Positions 25,686 to 32,952 of a stretch of 64,000 bases of DNA are shown here, piece after piece (position 1 is the stretch's first letter; every line of letters begins with the position of its first letter). The notes under the pieces are model-generated. The model saw nothing but the letters and a program-made list of their open reading frames with translations. It made no database searches and was not told the origin of the DNA. A program made the position numbers and the translations under genes. Source of the DNA: Ruania alkalisoli (GTDB taxonomy: Bacteria > Actinomycetota > Actinomycetes > Actinomycetales > Beutenbergiaceae); contig NZ_CP063169.1 of assembly GCF_014960965.1 (NCBI RefSeq), positions 4,063,581 through 4,127,580 of the forward strand. The letters run 5' to 3'.

Positions 25686-26779
25686 CGCTGCGGATGATGT
25701 GGCCCCTGTGGCTGACACTGCTGGTCTTCATTCCACTGCTGGTGCTGGCCATATGGAAGATCCGCACCTCGCACGGGCAGCGGCGCCGGGACTGGTGGCG
25801 CCGTGGGGCCATCGTGCTCACGGCCCTGGTGATCGCACTCACGCCCAGTGTGCCGCGCACGCTGGAGGAGTCCCTGATCACGAACGTCGAGATGTACTTC
25901 GTGGTGGACCGGACCGGGTCCATGGCCGCCGAGGACTACGACGGCGACCAGGCTCGCCTGGTCGGGGTTCAGCAGGACATGGTCGCACTCACCCAGGCGA
26001 TGCCGGCTGCCCGCTACAGCATCCTGGCCTTCGACTCCCAGACCACCTCCCAGCTCCCGCTGACCACGGACTCGCGTGCGGTGCGCGCGTGGGCGGACAC
26101 GGTGACGCAGGAGATCACGGCGTACTCGGCCGGATCGGCGATCGATCGCCCGCTTGCGGCCCTGACCGAGACCTTGGCCGCCGCGGCGGAGCGGAACCCG
26201 GAGAACGTGCGCCTGGTGTTCCTGTTCTCCGACGGTGAGAACACCGACGGCTCGAACTCCCAGGCGGGTGGCGGGTTCGAGTCCTTCGCCGGGCTCGAAC
26301 CCCTCGTGGACGGCGGCGCCGTGCTGGGATACGGGACCCCGGACGGCGGGAATATGCGTTCCTATGACGGTTCCTCCGGCACTGGCTTCGGGTCCGACGC
26401 GCCGTACATCACCGATGACACCGGGCAGCCGGCCGTCTCCCGCATCGACGAGACCACCCTGCGGACGGTGGCCGACCAGCTGGGCGTGGAGTACACCCAC
26501 CGCATCACGCCGGACCCGGTGGAGCCATTGGTGGCCGGTGTGGACGTGGAGGAGATCGCCGCGGACGGCCGGCGCGATCTGACCACCTACGAGGACGTCT
26601 ACTGGCCGTTCGCGATCGTGCTGGCGCTGCTGCTGGCCTGGGAGGCCTGGGACCTGACCAGAGAGGTCCCCCGGGCGGGGCGTAAGCGACCGCGCGACGA
26701 CGATGACTTCGGCACTGCCGATGACGACGCTGATGATCGTGCAGCGGTGCCCGCGGGCACCGGGAACGGAGGCCGGTGA
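25682..26779 (+). CDS. vWA-domain membrane protein, BatB-like with DRTGS MIDAS variant
   Basis: The 365-aa product has the same topology as its upstream neighbour, two N-terminal helices, a vWA domain and a C-terminal helix (PFAIVLALLLAWEAW). Its first MIDAS element is D-R-T-G-S (VVDRTGSMAAED), with Thr in place of the first Ser, a change that can still coordinate metal. ATG 25682 overlaps the preceding stop (ATGA); GGAGG precedes it. A charged tail follows the last helix. Confidence 0.9.
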   Translation: MTLRMMWPLWLTLLVFIPLLVLAIWKIRTSHGQRRRDWWRRGAIVLTALVIALTPSVPRTLEESLITNVEMYFVVDRTGSMAAEDYDGDQARLVGVQQDMVALTQAMPAARYSILAFDSQTTSQLPLTTDSRAVRAWADTVTQEITAYSAGSAIDRPLAALTETLAAAAERNPENVRLVFLFSDGENTDGSNSQAGGGFESFAGLEPLVDGGAVLGYGTPDGGNMRSYDGSSGTGFGSDAPYITDDTGQPAVSRIDETTLRTVADQLGVEYTHRITPDPVEPLVAGVDVEEIAADGRRDLTTYEDVYWPFAIVLALLLAWEAWDLTREVPRAGRKRPRDDDDFGTADDDADDRAAVPAGTGNGGR

Positions 26780-27708
26780 TGAGCACGGATCTGCTGCCCC
26801 CGCCCGGTGAGTTCCGCACCACCGAGGAGATCCGCGATGCCCAGTTCCACGAGCGACTGGCGCGCCGCCGCAAACTGATGCTGCTGTGGTCAGCCCCGGT
26901 GGTGGCCATCGCGTTCCTGGCCGTGCTGAAACTGCTGAGCGCGACGGTGATCAACCTCGCCGGAACCAGCGCCTACGACAACGCCAACTACGTCACGGCC
27001 ACCGATCGGTTCGAATCGCTGGAGTTCTTCAACGTGGTGCAGCCGTGGAAGGCGCACTTCAATCAGGGAACGGCTATCTACGCCAGCGGCGACTTCTTCA
27101 ACGCCACCGTCCAGCTGGAGGTAGCGCTCGGTCTGGTGCCGCAGGCGCCGCAGGGTGAGCCGCGCGGCGAGGACGAGTGCAAGGTGCGAACCAACTATTC
27201 CCTGGCGCTCGAAGGTCTGGGGGACGAGGCCTCGATCGCCTCCGACTTCGCCACGGCCACCGACTATTACGAGCAGGCGCAGACGATCCTCTCCGACTGC
27301 GGCGAGTCAGGCGGCAACGGTGGTGAGGAAGCGCAGGAGGCCGAGGAGCGGCAGCAGCAGTCGCAGGAGCAGAGCGAGCAGCAGCAACAGGAGCAGGAGC
27401 AGCAGGGACAGGACGGGCAGGAGGGCGACCCGAGCGAGTCCCCCAGCGAGGGCGAATCCGGCGGGGAGTCCGAATCCCCCAGCGAGGGCGAGTCCGGCGG
27501 CGAATCGGAGTCCCCCAGCGAGGGTGAGTCCGGCGGGGAGTCCGAATCCCCCAGCGAGGGCGAGTCCGGCGGGGAGAGCCCGTCACCGACCGAGTCGGTG
27601 GATCCGCGGCAGGAAGAGTTGGAGAGCCGCAACCAGGAGGCGCAGGAATCGCGCGAGGCCTCCGAGCAGCAATCCGGCGGGGGCAACGGCTCCGGGCAGA
27701 ACTGGTAG
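26779..27708 (+). CDS. TPR-like membrane protein with acidic repeat tail (BatC-like)
   Basis: The 309-aa product has one membrane helix at about residues 35-60. A TPR-like helical region follows (WKAHFNQGTAIYASGDFFNAT, NYSLALEGLGDEASIASDF, TATDYYEQAQTIL). The C-terminal half is Gln/Glu-rich and then carries four 12-residue copies of SPSEGESGGESE. It is last in the MoxR/Bat operon and plays the place of BatC/BatE. GTG 26776 one codon upstream is an alternative start. The disordered tail is probably outside the membrane and may vary in length between strains because of its repeats. Confidence 0.8.
   Translation: MSTDLLPPPGEFRTTEEIRDAQFHERLARRRKLMLLWSAPVVAIAFLAVLKLLSATVINLAGTSAYDNANYVTATDRFESLEFFNVVQPWKAHFNQGTAIYASGDFFNATVQLEVALGLVPQAPQGEPRGEDECKVRTNYSLALEGLGDEASIASDFATATDYYEQAQTILSDCGESGGNGGEEAQEAEERQQQSQEQSEQQQQEQEQQGQDGQEGDPSESPSEGESGGESESPSEGESGGESESPSEGESGGESESPSEGESGGESPSPTESVDPRQEELESRNQEAQESREASEQQSGGGNGSGQNW
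27439..27582 (+). repeat. 36-nt coding tandem repeat, four units
   Basis: Units at 27439-27474, 27475-27510, 27511-27546 and 27547-27582 each encode SPSEGESGGESE, with the last unit ending in P. They differ mainly at third codon positions. This is a candidate length-variable tract in the TPR-like protein. Confidence 0.9.
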
Positions 27709-27720
27709 CCGAACCTCTCC

Positions 27721-27790
27721 CACCACGAAATCTCTCGTCGATCTGGCGCCTCCCACACCCACCACCAGGAAATCTCTCGTCGATCTGGCG
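27721..27790. repeat. Two 28-nt direct repeats after the Bat operon
   Basis: Bases 27721-27748 and 27763-27790 are identical at 27 of 28 positions and separated by 14 bases. They begin CACCA and end GATCTGGCG, lie directly downstream of the Bat operon and just upstream of the IS110-type element. The origin is unclear. They may be a target-site or terminator duplication linked to the insertion. Confidence 0.8.
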
Positions 27791-27811
27791 GGTCAGCGTG
27801 ACCAGATCGAC
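27779..27811. terminator. Bulged hairpin overlapping second repeat
   Basis: GTCGATCT (27779-27786) pairs with AGATCGAC (27804-27811), and inside it GGTCA/TGACC closes a GCG loop, leaving a GGCG bulge on the left. It is 70 bases past the Bat operon stop and may terminate that transcript. It could also be part of the IS left end. Confidence 0.4.
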
Positions 27812-27839
27812 TGTGAGTGTGGTGTTCGCAGCCTGGTGG

Positions 27840-28075
27840 TGATGGGCTGTGGGTGGTGGCTTGGAGTGTGACTCGCTAATCGACTGGCCGTGTGTGCCTT
27901 TCGCACGACTTGTCCGCTCCGGGTCGCCGCCTCCGGCCCGGTCGGAGCGACTGGCCTGATCAGGAGCTTGACCGGCGGGCGTAGTAGCGCCCGTCGTGTC
28001 CCATCTACAGTCCTGCCGATTCTCCTACCGGACCGGAAAGCAACAACGTCCCGTCCCGTTCCGAAGTGGAGGAAA
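27840..28075 (+). ncRNA. Candidate IS110 bridge RNA in transposase leader
   Basis: The leader between the left end and the transposase ribosome-binding site holds two good hairpins. The first is CGCTCCG (27915-27921) with CGGAGCG (27943-27949), which encloses an internal loop (27922-27925 / 27938-27942) and an inner GCCG/CGGC stem. The second is a 9-bp stem 27973-27981 / 27988-27996 with a TAGTAG loop. A stem interrupted by an internal loop is the architecture of the target- and donor-binding loops of IS110 bridge RNAs. Limits and guide bases are not determined. Confidence 0.4.
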
Positions 28076-28079
28076 CGTC

Positions 28080-29186
28080 ATGACTAGTCTGAGTGATCTC
28101 GTCGAGGTTGTCATCGGGGTCGACACCCATGTCGATACCCATACCGCGGCGATCATCGATGCTGGCACCGGTGGGGTGCTCGGCCAGGTACAGGTCGCGG
28201 CCACCCCGGCGGGGTATGCCGAGCTGGTCGAGTTCGTCGATACCCACCTACGCGGTGAGGATGAGGCTGATATCGAGACCGATCCGTGCGCCGCCACTGG
28301 TGGACGGGCGTGGGCGATCGAGGGCACCCGCTCCCACGGGGCGGGTCTGACCCGACATCTACAGGCTCGTGGTGAGCTGGTCATCGAGATCGACCGCCCG
28401 CAACGGGCCAAGCGCCGCCGTGGAGCCAAGTCCGACCCGATCGACGCAGTCCGCGCCGCACGGGAAGCGTTAACCCGCGAGCACCTCGCCACCCCACGCT
28501 CAGGCGGGAACCGGCACGCCCTCGCGATCCTGCTGAGCACCCGAGACTCCCTCGTGACCGAAGCAGGCCGCGCCGCACGGCAAGTGTTCCACCTCATCAT
28601 CACCGCCCCCGAACCCCTGCGAGCGAAGTTCGCCGGCAAGAAACTGCCCGCGATGATCACCACCGCCGCCCGGCTACGCACCCGGCCCGGTCAAGACATC
28701 GAGACCACCACCACGATCACCATCCTGCGCGACCTGGCCCGCCGCGCCCAAGACCTGACCACACAAGCGGCCCAGTACAAGAAACAGATCCACCACATCG
28801 TGACCAGCATGCGCGCCGACCTGCTCGATCAGCCCGGCATCGGCCCCATCGTGGCCGCACGAATCCTGTGCGCCTGGTCCCACCCCGGACGCATCCACTC
28901 CGAAGCCGCATTCGCCATGCTCGCCGGCGTCGCCCCCATCCCAGCCACCAGCGGCAGAACCACCAACCGACACCGCCTCAACCGCCACGGCGACCGCCAA
29001 CTCAACCGAGCACTCCACGTCATCGTCCTGACCCGACTACGCCACGACCCACACACCCGCGCCTACGCCCAACGCCGCACCACCCAAGGCCGCACCCACC
29101 GCGAAATCACCCGCTGCCTCAAACGCTACATAGCCCGCGACATCTACCGACAACTCGAACACCACAACCCCACAAACACCCCTTGA
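28080..29186 (+). CDS. IS110-family DEDD transposase/recombinase
   Basis: The 368-aa product has an N-terminal RuvC-like domain with Asp15 (GVDTH), Glu81 (AIEGT), Asp119 and Asp122 (KSDPIDA) forming the DEDD set. A helical middle region is followed by the Transposase_20 domain (LDQPGIGPIVAARILCAW) with Ser291 in PATSGRTTNRHR as the catalytic serine. All key residues are present, so the enzyme should be active. ATG 28080 follows GTGGAGGAA at normal spacing; extended upstream starts lie in the structured leader. Codon use is biased to C-ending codons late in the gene, slightly unlike neighbours. Confidence 0.95.
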   Translation: MTSLSDLVEVVIGVDTHVDTHTAAIIDAGTGGVLGQVQVAATPAGYAELVEFVDTHLRGEDEADIETDPCAATGGRAWAIEGTRSHGAGLTRHLQARGELVIEIDRPQRAKRRRGAKSDPIDAVRAAREALTREHLATPRSGGNRHALAILLSTRDSLVTEAGRAARQVFHLIITAPEPLRAKFAGKKLPAMITTAARLRTRPGQDIETTTTITILRDLARRAQDLTTQAAQYKKQIHHIVTSMRADLLDQPGIGPIVAARILCAWSHPGRIHSEAAFAMLAGVAPIPATSGRTTNRHRLNRHGDRQLNRALHVIVLTRLRHDPHTRAYAQRRTTQGRTHREITRCLKRYIARDIYRQLEHHNPTNTP

Positions 29187-29242
29187 CAGAACATAGGAGC
29201 GTCGAGCAATTTCAGGTTGCGCCGACCGCATAGAGTCCTCCT

Positions 29243-30511
29243 GTGGACTACGTCTTCGACACCCTGAACCTGCACGACGACTCTGCTGAATCCGTTGCCC
29301 GCCGCAACGCGTGGTTCGGCTCCGTGGCCCAGGCCTTCCATGAGCCGCGGCCCGCTCCGGAGCAGATCCAGCACATGGTCACCAGCGCCCGCGCCGACGG
29401 CGCAGTGTGCCGGGGTGCGTGGCTACCGGACGGGGAGTTCGGCGCCGGACCGGCACCCGTGGCCACGTTCATCAGTTTCGACAAGACCATCAACGCCGGT
29501 CATGAGCTGCTCAGCGTACGCATGATCAGCGACGTCACAGCGAGCCCGGCGCACCGTCGCCGAGGACTGGTGCGCACGCTGATGGAGGCCGACCTCTCCG
29601 ACGCTGCGGCCAGCGGAGCGGCACTCTCGGCACTGACTGTCTCCGAGGCGACGATCTACGGGCGCTGGGGATTCGGCCCGGCCACGTTCGTGCGCAAGTT
29701 CGAGCTGGAGACGGGCCCGCGGTTCGGGCTGCGCTCGTTCACCGATCCAGGCCGCACGGAGCTGATCGACCCCGCAGATGCCTGGCCGCACATCAGCAGC
29801 GTCTTCGAGACCTTCCATCGCACCAGGCGCGGGTCGATCGAACGCCCCACCTTCTACGAGGTCATGCACACGGGCGCATTCGACTTCTCCGAGGGCGGAC
29901 CGGCGAAGAAGCTCCGTGGCGCCGTGCACCTGGACGCAGCCGGTTCAGTGGACGGCTTCGTGCTCTACGAGTTCGACGGCAGCGACCGTGACAAGCCCGC
30001 GATCAAGGTGAACGAGATGCTGGCCCTGAATCCCACTGCTCAGCTCGCGCTGTGGGACTTCCTCGCTCACATCGACCTCTCCAACCGCGTGATCTGGCGG
30101 TTCGCCGATCCCGCCGACCCGCTGCCCTGGGCACTGACCGATCTCAACGCCCTCACCATCAGCGCCGACCGTGAGTTCATCTGGGTCCGTGTGCTCGACG
30201 TGGAGCGTGTGCTCAGCGCACGCCCCTGGGCAGCGAGCGGACGAGTGATCCTCCAGGTCGAGGACGCCCAAGGTCACGCCAGCGGCACCTACGCCATCGA
30301 GAGCAACGACGGCCGCGCCGTCGTCACCCGGACCGAGGAGCAGCCCGAGATCGCGGTGACGGCCGAGACGCTCGCCACCCTGTGCTTGGGCACGGCCCCG
30401 GTGACCGTGCTGGCAGCGGCAGGTCGCCTGACCGGGGCACCGGACGCCGTCGGACGCTTCGCCGCGATGGCCGACCTCGTGGACCAGCCGTACACGACGA
30501 CCTTCTTCTAA
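29243..30511 (+). CDS. Eis-like GNAT N-acetyltransferase
   Basis: The 422-aa product has the three-part Eis layout: an N-terminal GNAT domain with the acetyl-CoA loop VTASPAHRRRGLVRTLM at about residues 97-113, a second degenerate GNAT-like domain, and a C-terminal SCP2-like domain ending in TTFF, whose terminal carboxylate is the catalytic base in Eis proteins. Such enzymes acetylate amines, including aminoglycosides and lysine-containing peptides. GTG 29243 is used. It lies immediately after the IS element. Confidence 0.9.
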   Translation: MDYVFDTLNLHDDSAESVARRNAWFGSVAQAFHEPRPAPEQIQHMVTSARADGAVCRGAWLPDGEFGAGPAPVATFISFDKTINAGHELLSVRMISDVTASPAHRRRGLVRTLMEADLSDAAASGAALSALTVSEATIYGRWGFGPATFVRKFELETGPRFGLRSFTDPGRTELIDPADAWPHISSVFETFHRTRRGSIERPTFYEVMHTGAFDFSEGGPAKKLRGAVHLDAAGSVDGFVLYEFDGSDRDKPAIKVNEMLALNPTAQLALWDFLAHIDLSNRVIWRFADPADPLPWALTDLNALTISADREFIWVRVLDVERVLSARPWAASGRVILQVEDAQGHASGTYAIESNDGRAVVTRTEEQPEIAVTAETLATLCLGTAPVTVLAAAGRLTGAPDAVGRFAAMADLVDQPYTTTFF

Positions 30512-30546
30512 GAGGTCCCCGGGGGTGGTGAGTACTCCCCATTCCC

Positions 30547-30590
30547 CCGCCTCTCGTCTCGCTCTAGGTTGAGCGCGAGACGAGAGGCGG
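30547..30590 (+). promoter_or_regulatory. Perfect 16-bp hairpin beside the RBS of the toxin operon
   Basis: Bases 30547-30562 and 30575-30590 are exact reverse complements with a 12-base loop. The right arm ends eight bases before ATG 30599, and the purine-rich tract used as its ribosome-binding site (AGGCGGAG) is half inside the arm. In RNA this stem would hide the site. It might equally be the terminator of the acetyltransferase gene 36 bases upstream, or a DNA operator. Confidence 0.65.
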
Positions 30591-30598
30591 AGAACACC

Positions 30599-31315
30599 AT
30601 GGGGATGACCATTCCCGGCGAGCTGGACTACGTACTCGACCTGCTCGGCTACGAATGGCCGAACCTGGACGAGGACGCGATCCGTGAAGCCGCGGTGCTG
30701 ATGCGCGGGCTGAGGGATGACCTCCAGGGCACTCTCGATGATCTCGACAACACGATCAACGTCGAGCTGGCCGAGGCGTTCACCTCCAAGACGGCCACGG
30801 CCTACATCGACGCCTGGACCGACAACCGCACCCAGAACATGGACCAGATGCTCGACCTGATGCCCACCGTGGCGGACGGTATCGACATCTTCGCCGACGC
30901 CGTCCTCGCCCTCAAGGTGAAGGTGATCGCCGAGCTCACCATCACCGCAGCACAAATCGCGGCGGCAGCGGCGAGCGCCGTGGTGACCCTCGGCGCGAGC
31001 GTGGCGGCGAACGCCGCGATCATCGCCGCCCGGAAGAAGGCGCTGGACATCGCCACCGATCTCGCGATGGAACAACTGCTGGGCCAGATCCTGACGCTCG
31101 TGATCGAACCACTCACCGACACTGCGGCCGGGCTCGCGGAAGCCGTCGTCGCAGCACCGATCACCTCCTCCGGCAGCGAGACGTCCTCCTTCGACGCCAG
31201 CTATGACCTGATGGAGCAGCTCGCGCAGGCGATCGACGACTGCGGGGTCGAGCAGGAGGAACGCATCGACACCTTCATCTCGCAGGTCATGGGCCTGCCG
31301 ATCTTCGCGTCCTGA
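30599..31315 (+). CDS. WXG100/CpnT-N-like type VII secretion carrier protein
   Basis: The 238-aa product begins GELDYVLDLLGYEWPNLDED, the entry motif of the WXG100-like N-terminal domain of CpnT-type polymorphic toxins exported by ESX systems. An all-helical region with a long Ala-rich amphipathic or hydrophobic stretch (about residues 110-145) follows. No toxin domain is attached. The chain ends at residue 238 and the nuclease is a separate ORF 10 bases later in another frame. It probably delivers that nuclease to the secretion machinery. No ESX core genes are in the window. Confidence 0.75.
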   Translation: MGMTIPGELDYVLDLLGYEWPNLDEDAIREAAVLMRGLRDDLQGTLDDLDNTINVELAEAFTSKTATAYIDAWTDNRTQNMDQMLDLMPTVADGIDIFADAVLALKVKVIAELTITAAQIAAAAASAVVTLGASVAANAAIIAARKKALDIATDLAMEQLLGQILTLVIEPLTDTAAGLAEAVVAAPITSSGSETSSFDASYDLMEQLAQAIDDCGVEQEERIDTFISQVMGLPIFAS

Positions 31316-31325
31316 GGAGGCACCC

Positions 31326-31937
31326 ATGTCCGCACTGACACGCAACGCGCAGGAGATCCTCGAGGCGATCGAGAGCGGCTTCCAGCGCATCAAGCGAGCC
31401 CTGCGGGATCGCCAGCGCGACCAGGCGCAGAAGATCCGCGACGACAACAACCGGATCAACGAGACCGACGGCGAGATGGCTGAGACCGTTCGCAAGACGG
31501 ATCTGCCCGAGACGGGTCCGCCAGGCTCCTACGGTTACGACGCCGACGGCAACCGGCTCCCATACGCCAATGATCGCCCGAAGTACGACGAGGGGCAGGT
31601 CGAGACGGTCTGGCGGGACACCCACGACCAGCAGGTCGCCGACGCCGAGAGTGGCAACCTGGTGGACCAGGAGGGCAATCCGCTGGATCCCCCAGGTGAG
31701 AACCAGGTGTGGGTTCAGCGCACGGACGACAGCTGGGATCTGGTCACCTGGGAGCCTGGGCAGAACAGGCGGGGCGTGTGGGACATGGGGCACCGGCCGG
31801 ACGCCAAGTACAGCGACCTGCGCGATCGCTACCTCAGCGGGGAGATCAGCAAGGACGACTTCCTGGCCGAATATCGCGATCCCGACCACTACTTCGCCGA
31901 GGATCCTGGCCGGAACCAGTCACATATGGACGAATAG
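31326..31937 (+). CDS. HNH/Endo VII-type nuclease toxin (GHE domain)
   Basis: The 203-aa product has a charged coiled-coil start (residues 1-55), a linker, and a C-terminal toxin domain of about 70 residues with WDMGH (Gly155-His156) and a terminal RNQSHMDE (His200, Glu203). This is the Gly-His...Glu pattern of the 'GHE' HNH/endonuclease VII group found at the C-termini of polymorphic toxins. ATG follows GAGGAGG 9 bases downstream of the carrier gene stop. Unusually it has no trafficking domain of its own. It should cut DNA or RNA in a competitor or in unprotected siblings. Confidence 0.8.
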   Translation: MSALTRNAQEILEAIESGFQRIKRALRDRQRDQAQKIRDDNNRINETDGEMAETVRKTDLPETGPPGSYGYDADGNRLPYANDRPKYDEGQVETVWRDTHDQQVADAESGNLVDQEGNPLDPPGENQVWVQRTDDSWDLVTWEPGQNRRGVWDMGHRPDAKYSDLRDRYLSGEISKDDFLAEYRDPDHYFAEDPGRNQSHMDE

Positions 31938-31988
31938 GCGCTGTGGAAGGATGAGACGAAGTGTGAGCACACGATCGAGAGGTGGGAC

Positions 31989-32531
31989 GTGGCCGATCCG
32001 ATTCTGAGCGCCAAACGCGCGACCCACGAGTCCTTCCTCGCCGACTATGACCCGGGGGTCACTCCGAAGTTCACGAGTGCGAGTACCGGGCAAACGGTCC
32101 TTTTCGGGGCTCTCGCCAACAAGGACCCCCGCACGCGCGCAGCGATCGCGAACCGGTTGCTCGATGACGGTGCCGACCCTGCGGTGGTCTCCAGCTCGGG
32201 CGTGAGCTTGCTGCACGTGCTCCTGGGGCAGCGCAAGCACGAGCCTTCCCTGGAGGGCCCCCTGCTACGCCGGCTGCTGGAAGGCGGAGCGCCGATCAAC
32301 ACGGTCGAGTCACGCGACGGCGCACCGCTCGGGATGCTCTACCGGCTCAGCTCCCTCTCCGACGAGGACCGGATCCCGATGTATGAGGCGTTCTTCGACC
32401 GACCGGATCTGGACCTCGACGCTCACGCCACCACAACGCACACGATCCGCGAACTCATCGAGATGGCGGCGGAGAACCGCCCGATCCCCTATCGATTGAT
32501 GCTCGACCATGACGCACGGCGAGGAGCCTGA
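31989..32531 (+). CDS. Ankyrin-like immunity protein
   Basis: The 180-aa cytosolic product has ankyrin-like helix pairs (GQTVLFGALANKDPRTRAAIA, ANRLLDDGADPAVVSSSGVS, LLRRLLEGGAPINTVESRDG). Small ankyrin proteins directly behind polymorphic toxins are a common immunity class. GTG 31989 has AGAGGTGGGA before it. It ends one base before the next gene's ATG, so the two are cotranscribed. Binding to the GHE nuclease is inferred from position. Confidence 0.75.
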   Translation: MADPILSAKRATHESFLADYDPGVTPKFTSASTGQTVLFGALANKDPRTRAAIANRLLDDGADPAVVSSSGVSLLHVLLGQRKHEPSLEGPLLRRLLEGGAPINTVESRDGAPLGMLYRLSSLSDEDRIPMYEAFFDRPDLDLDAHATTTHTIRELIEMAAENRPIPYRLMLDHDARRGA

Positions 32532-32532
32532 C

Positions 32533-32922
32533 ATGCCCGATACCCCCAGCGGCGCACCGGCTGACTATCCGGAGTTCATCCCGGATGCCGGCGCCTGCCT
32601 CGCCACCACGAACGTGCTCAGCGGCGCGGGTGCGGTGCGCTGGATGCTGCGCAAGCCCTCACAGGCCGGCGCCGACAACGGCTGGCGGATCATGAGCCAC
32701 ATCGATACCAGCGACTACCTCTCCGACCCCGCGAACTGGAAGATCACCGACTTCAACCAGGTGTGTGCGATCGAGCCGGCGCTCATCGGCATCTGGGATC
32801 TGGAGATCGGCTCCGACCTGCAGATCGTCCGGGACTCGCTCGGGGTGAGGGTCGTGGACACCGCGACCGGCCAGGCCATCCCGCGAGAGAACCTCTACGT
32901 ACCCCCGCAGCAGCGCGCCTGA
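32533..32922 (+). CDS. DUF2185/Imm33-like immunity protein
   Basis: The 129-aa product contains ACLATTNVLSGAGAVRWMLR, GWRIMSHIDTSDYLSDPANW and a following ITDFNQVCAIEPALIGIWDL, which match the DUF2185 (Imm33) immunity domain over its whole length. It is the last gene of the toxin island and is unrelated to the ankyrin protein before it. It may protect from a second toxin that has been lost or lies in other strains, or the two may act together. Confidence 0.75.
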   Translation: MPDTPSGAPADYPEFIPDAGACLATTNVLSGAGAVRWMLRKPSQAGADNGWRIMSHIDTSDYLSDPANWKITDFNQVCAIEPALIGIWDLEIGSDLQIVRDSLGVRVVDTATGQAIPRENLYVPPQQRA

Positions 32923-32952
32923 CGCCGTCCCTTTCACGTTACGCTGACCGGC

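Larger units (their letters stand above)
27812..29205 (+). mobile_element. IS110-family insertion sequence (boundaries approximate)
   Basis: A complete DEDD transposase gene is preceded by about 270 bases of non-coding, stem-rich DNA and followed by a short right end, the normal layout of IS110 elements, which have no terminal inverted repeats and make no target duplication. TTGACA at 29183-29188, overlapping the stop codon, resembles the outward -35 box that IS110 elements use to build a junction promoter when circularised. The exact ends cannot be set without comparing an empty site; I place them by typical element size (about 1.4 kb). Confidence 0.7.

Noticed and set aside
27439-27790. CRISPR-like repeats
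   Set aside because: The 36-nt units are coding tandem repeats without spacers, and the 28-nt pair has only two copies. No cas genes are present.
30547-30590. Inverted repeat as an insertion-sequence end
   Set aside because: There is no transposase beside it and no partner repeat. A hairpin at the ribosome-binding site or a terminator explains it better.
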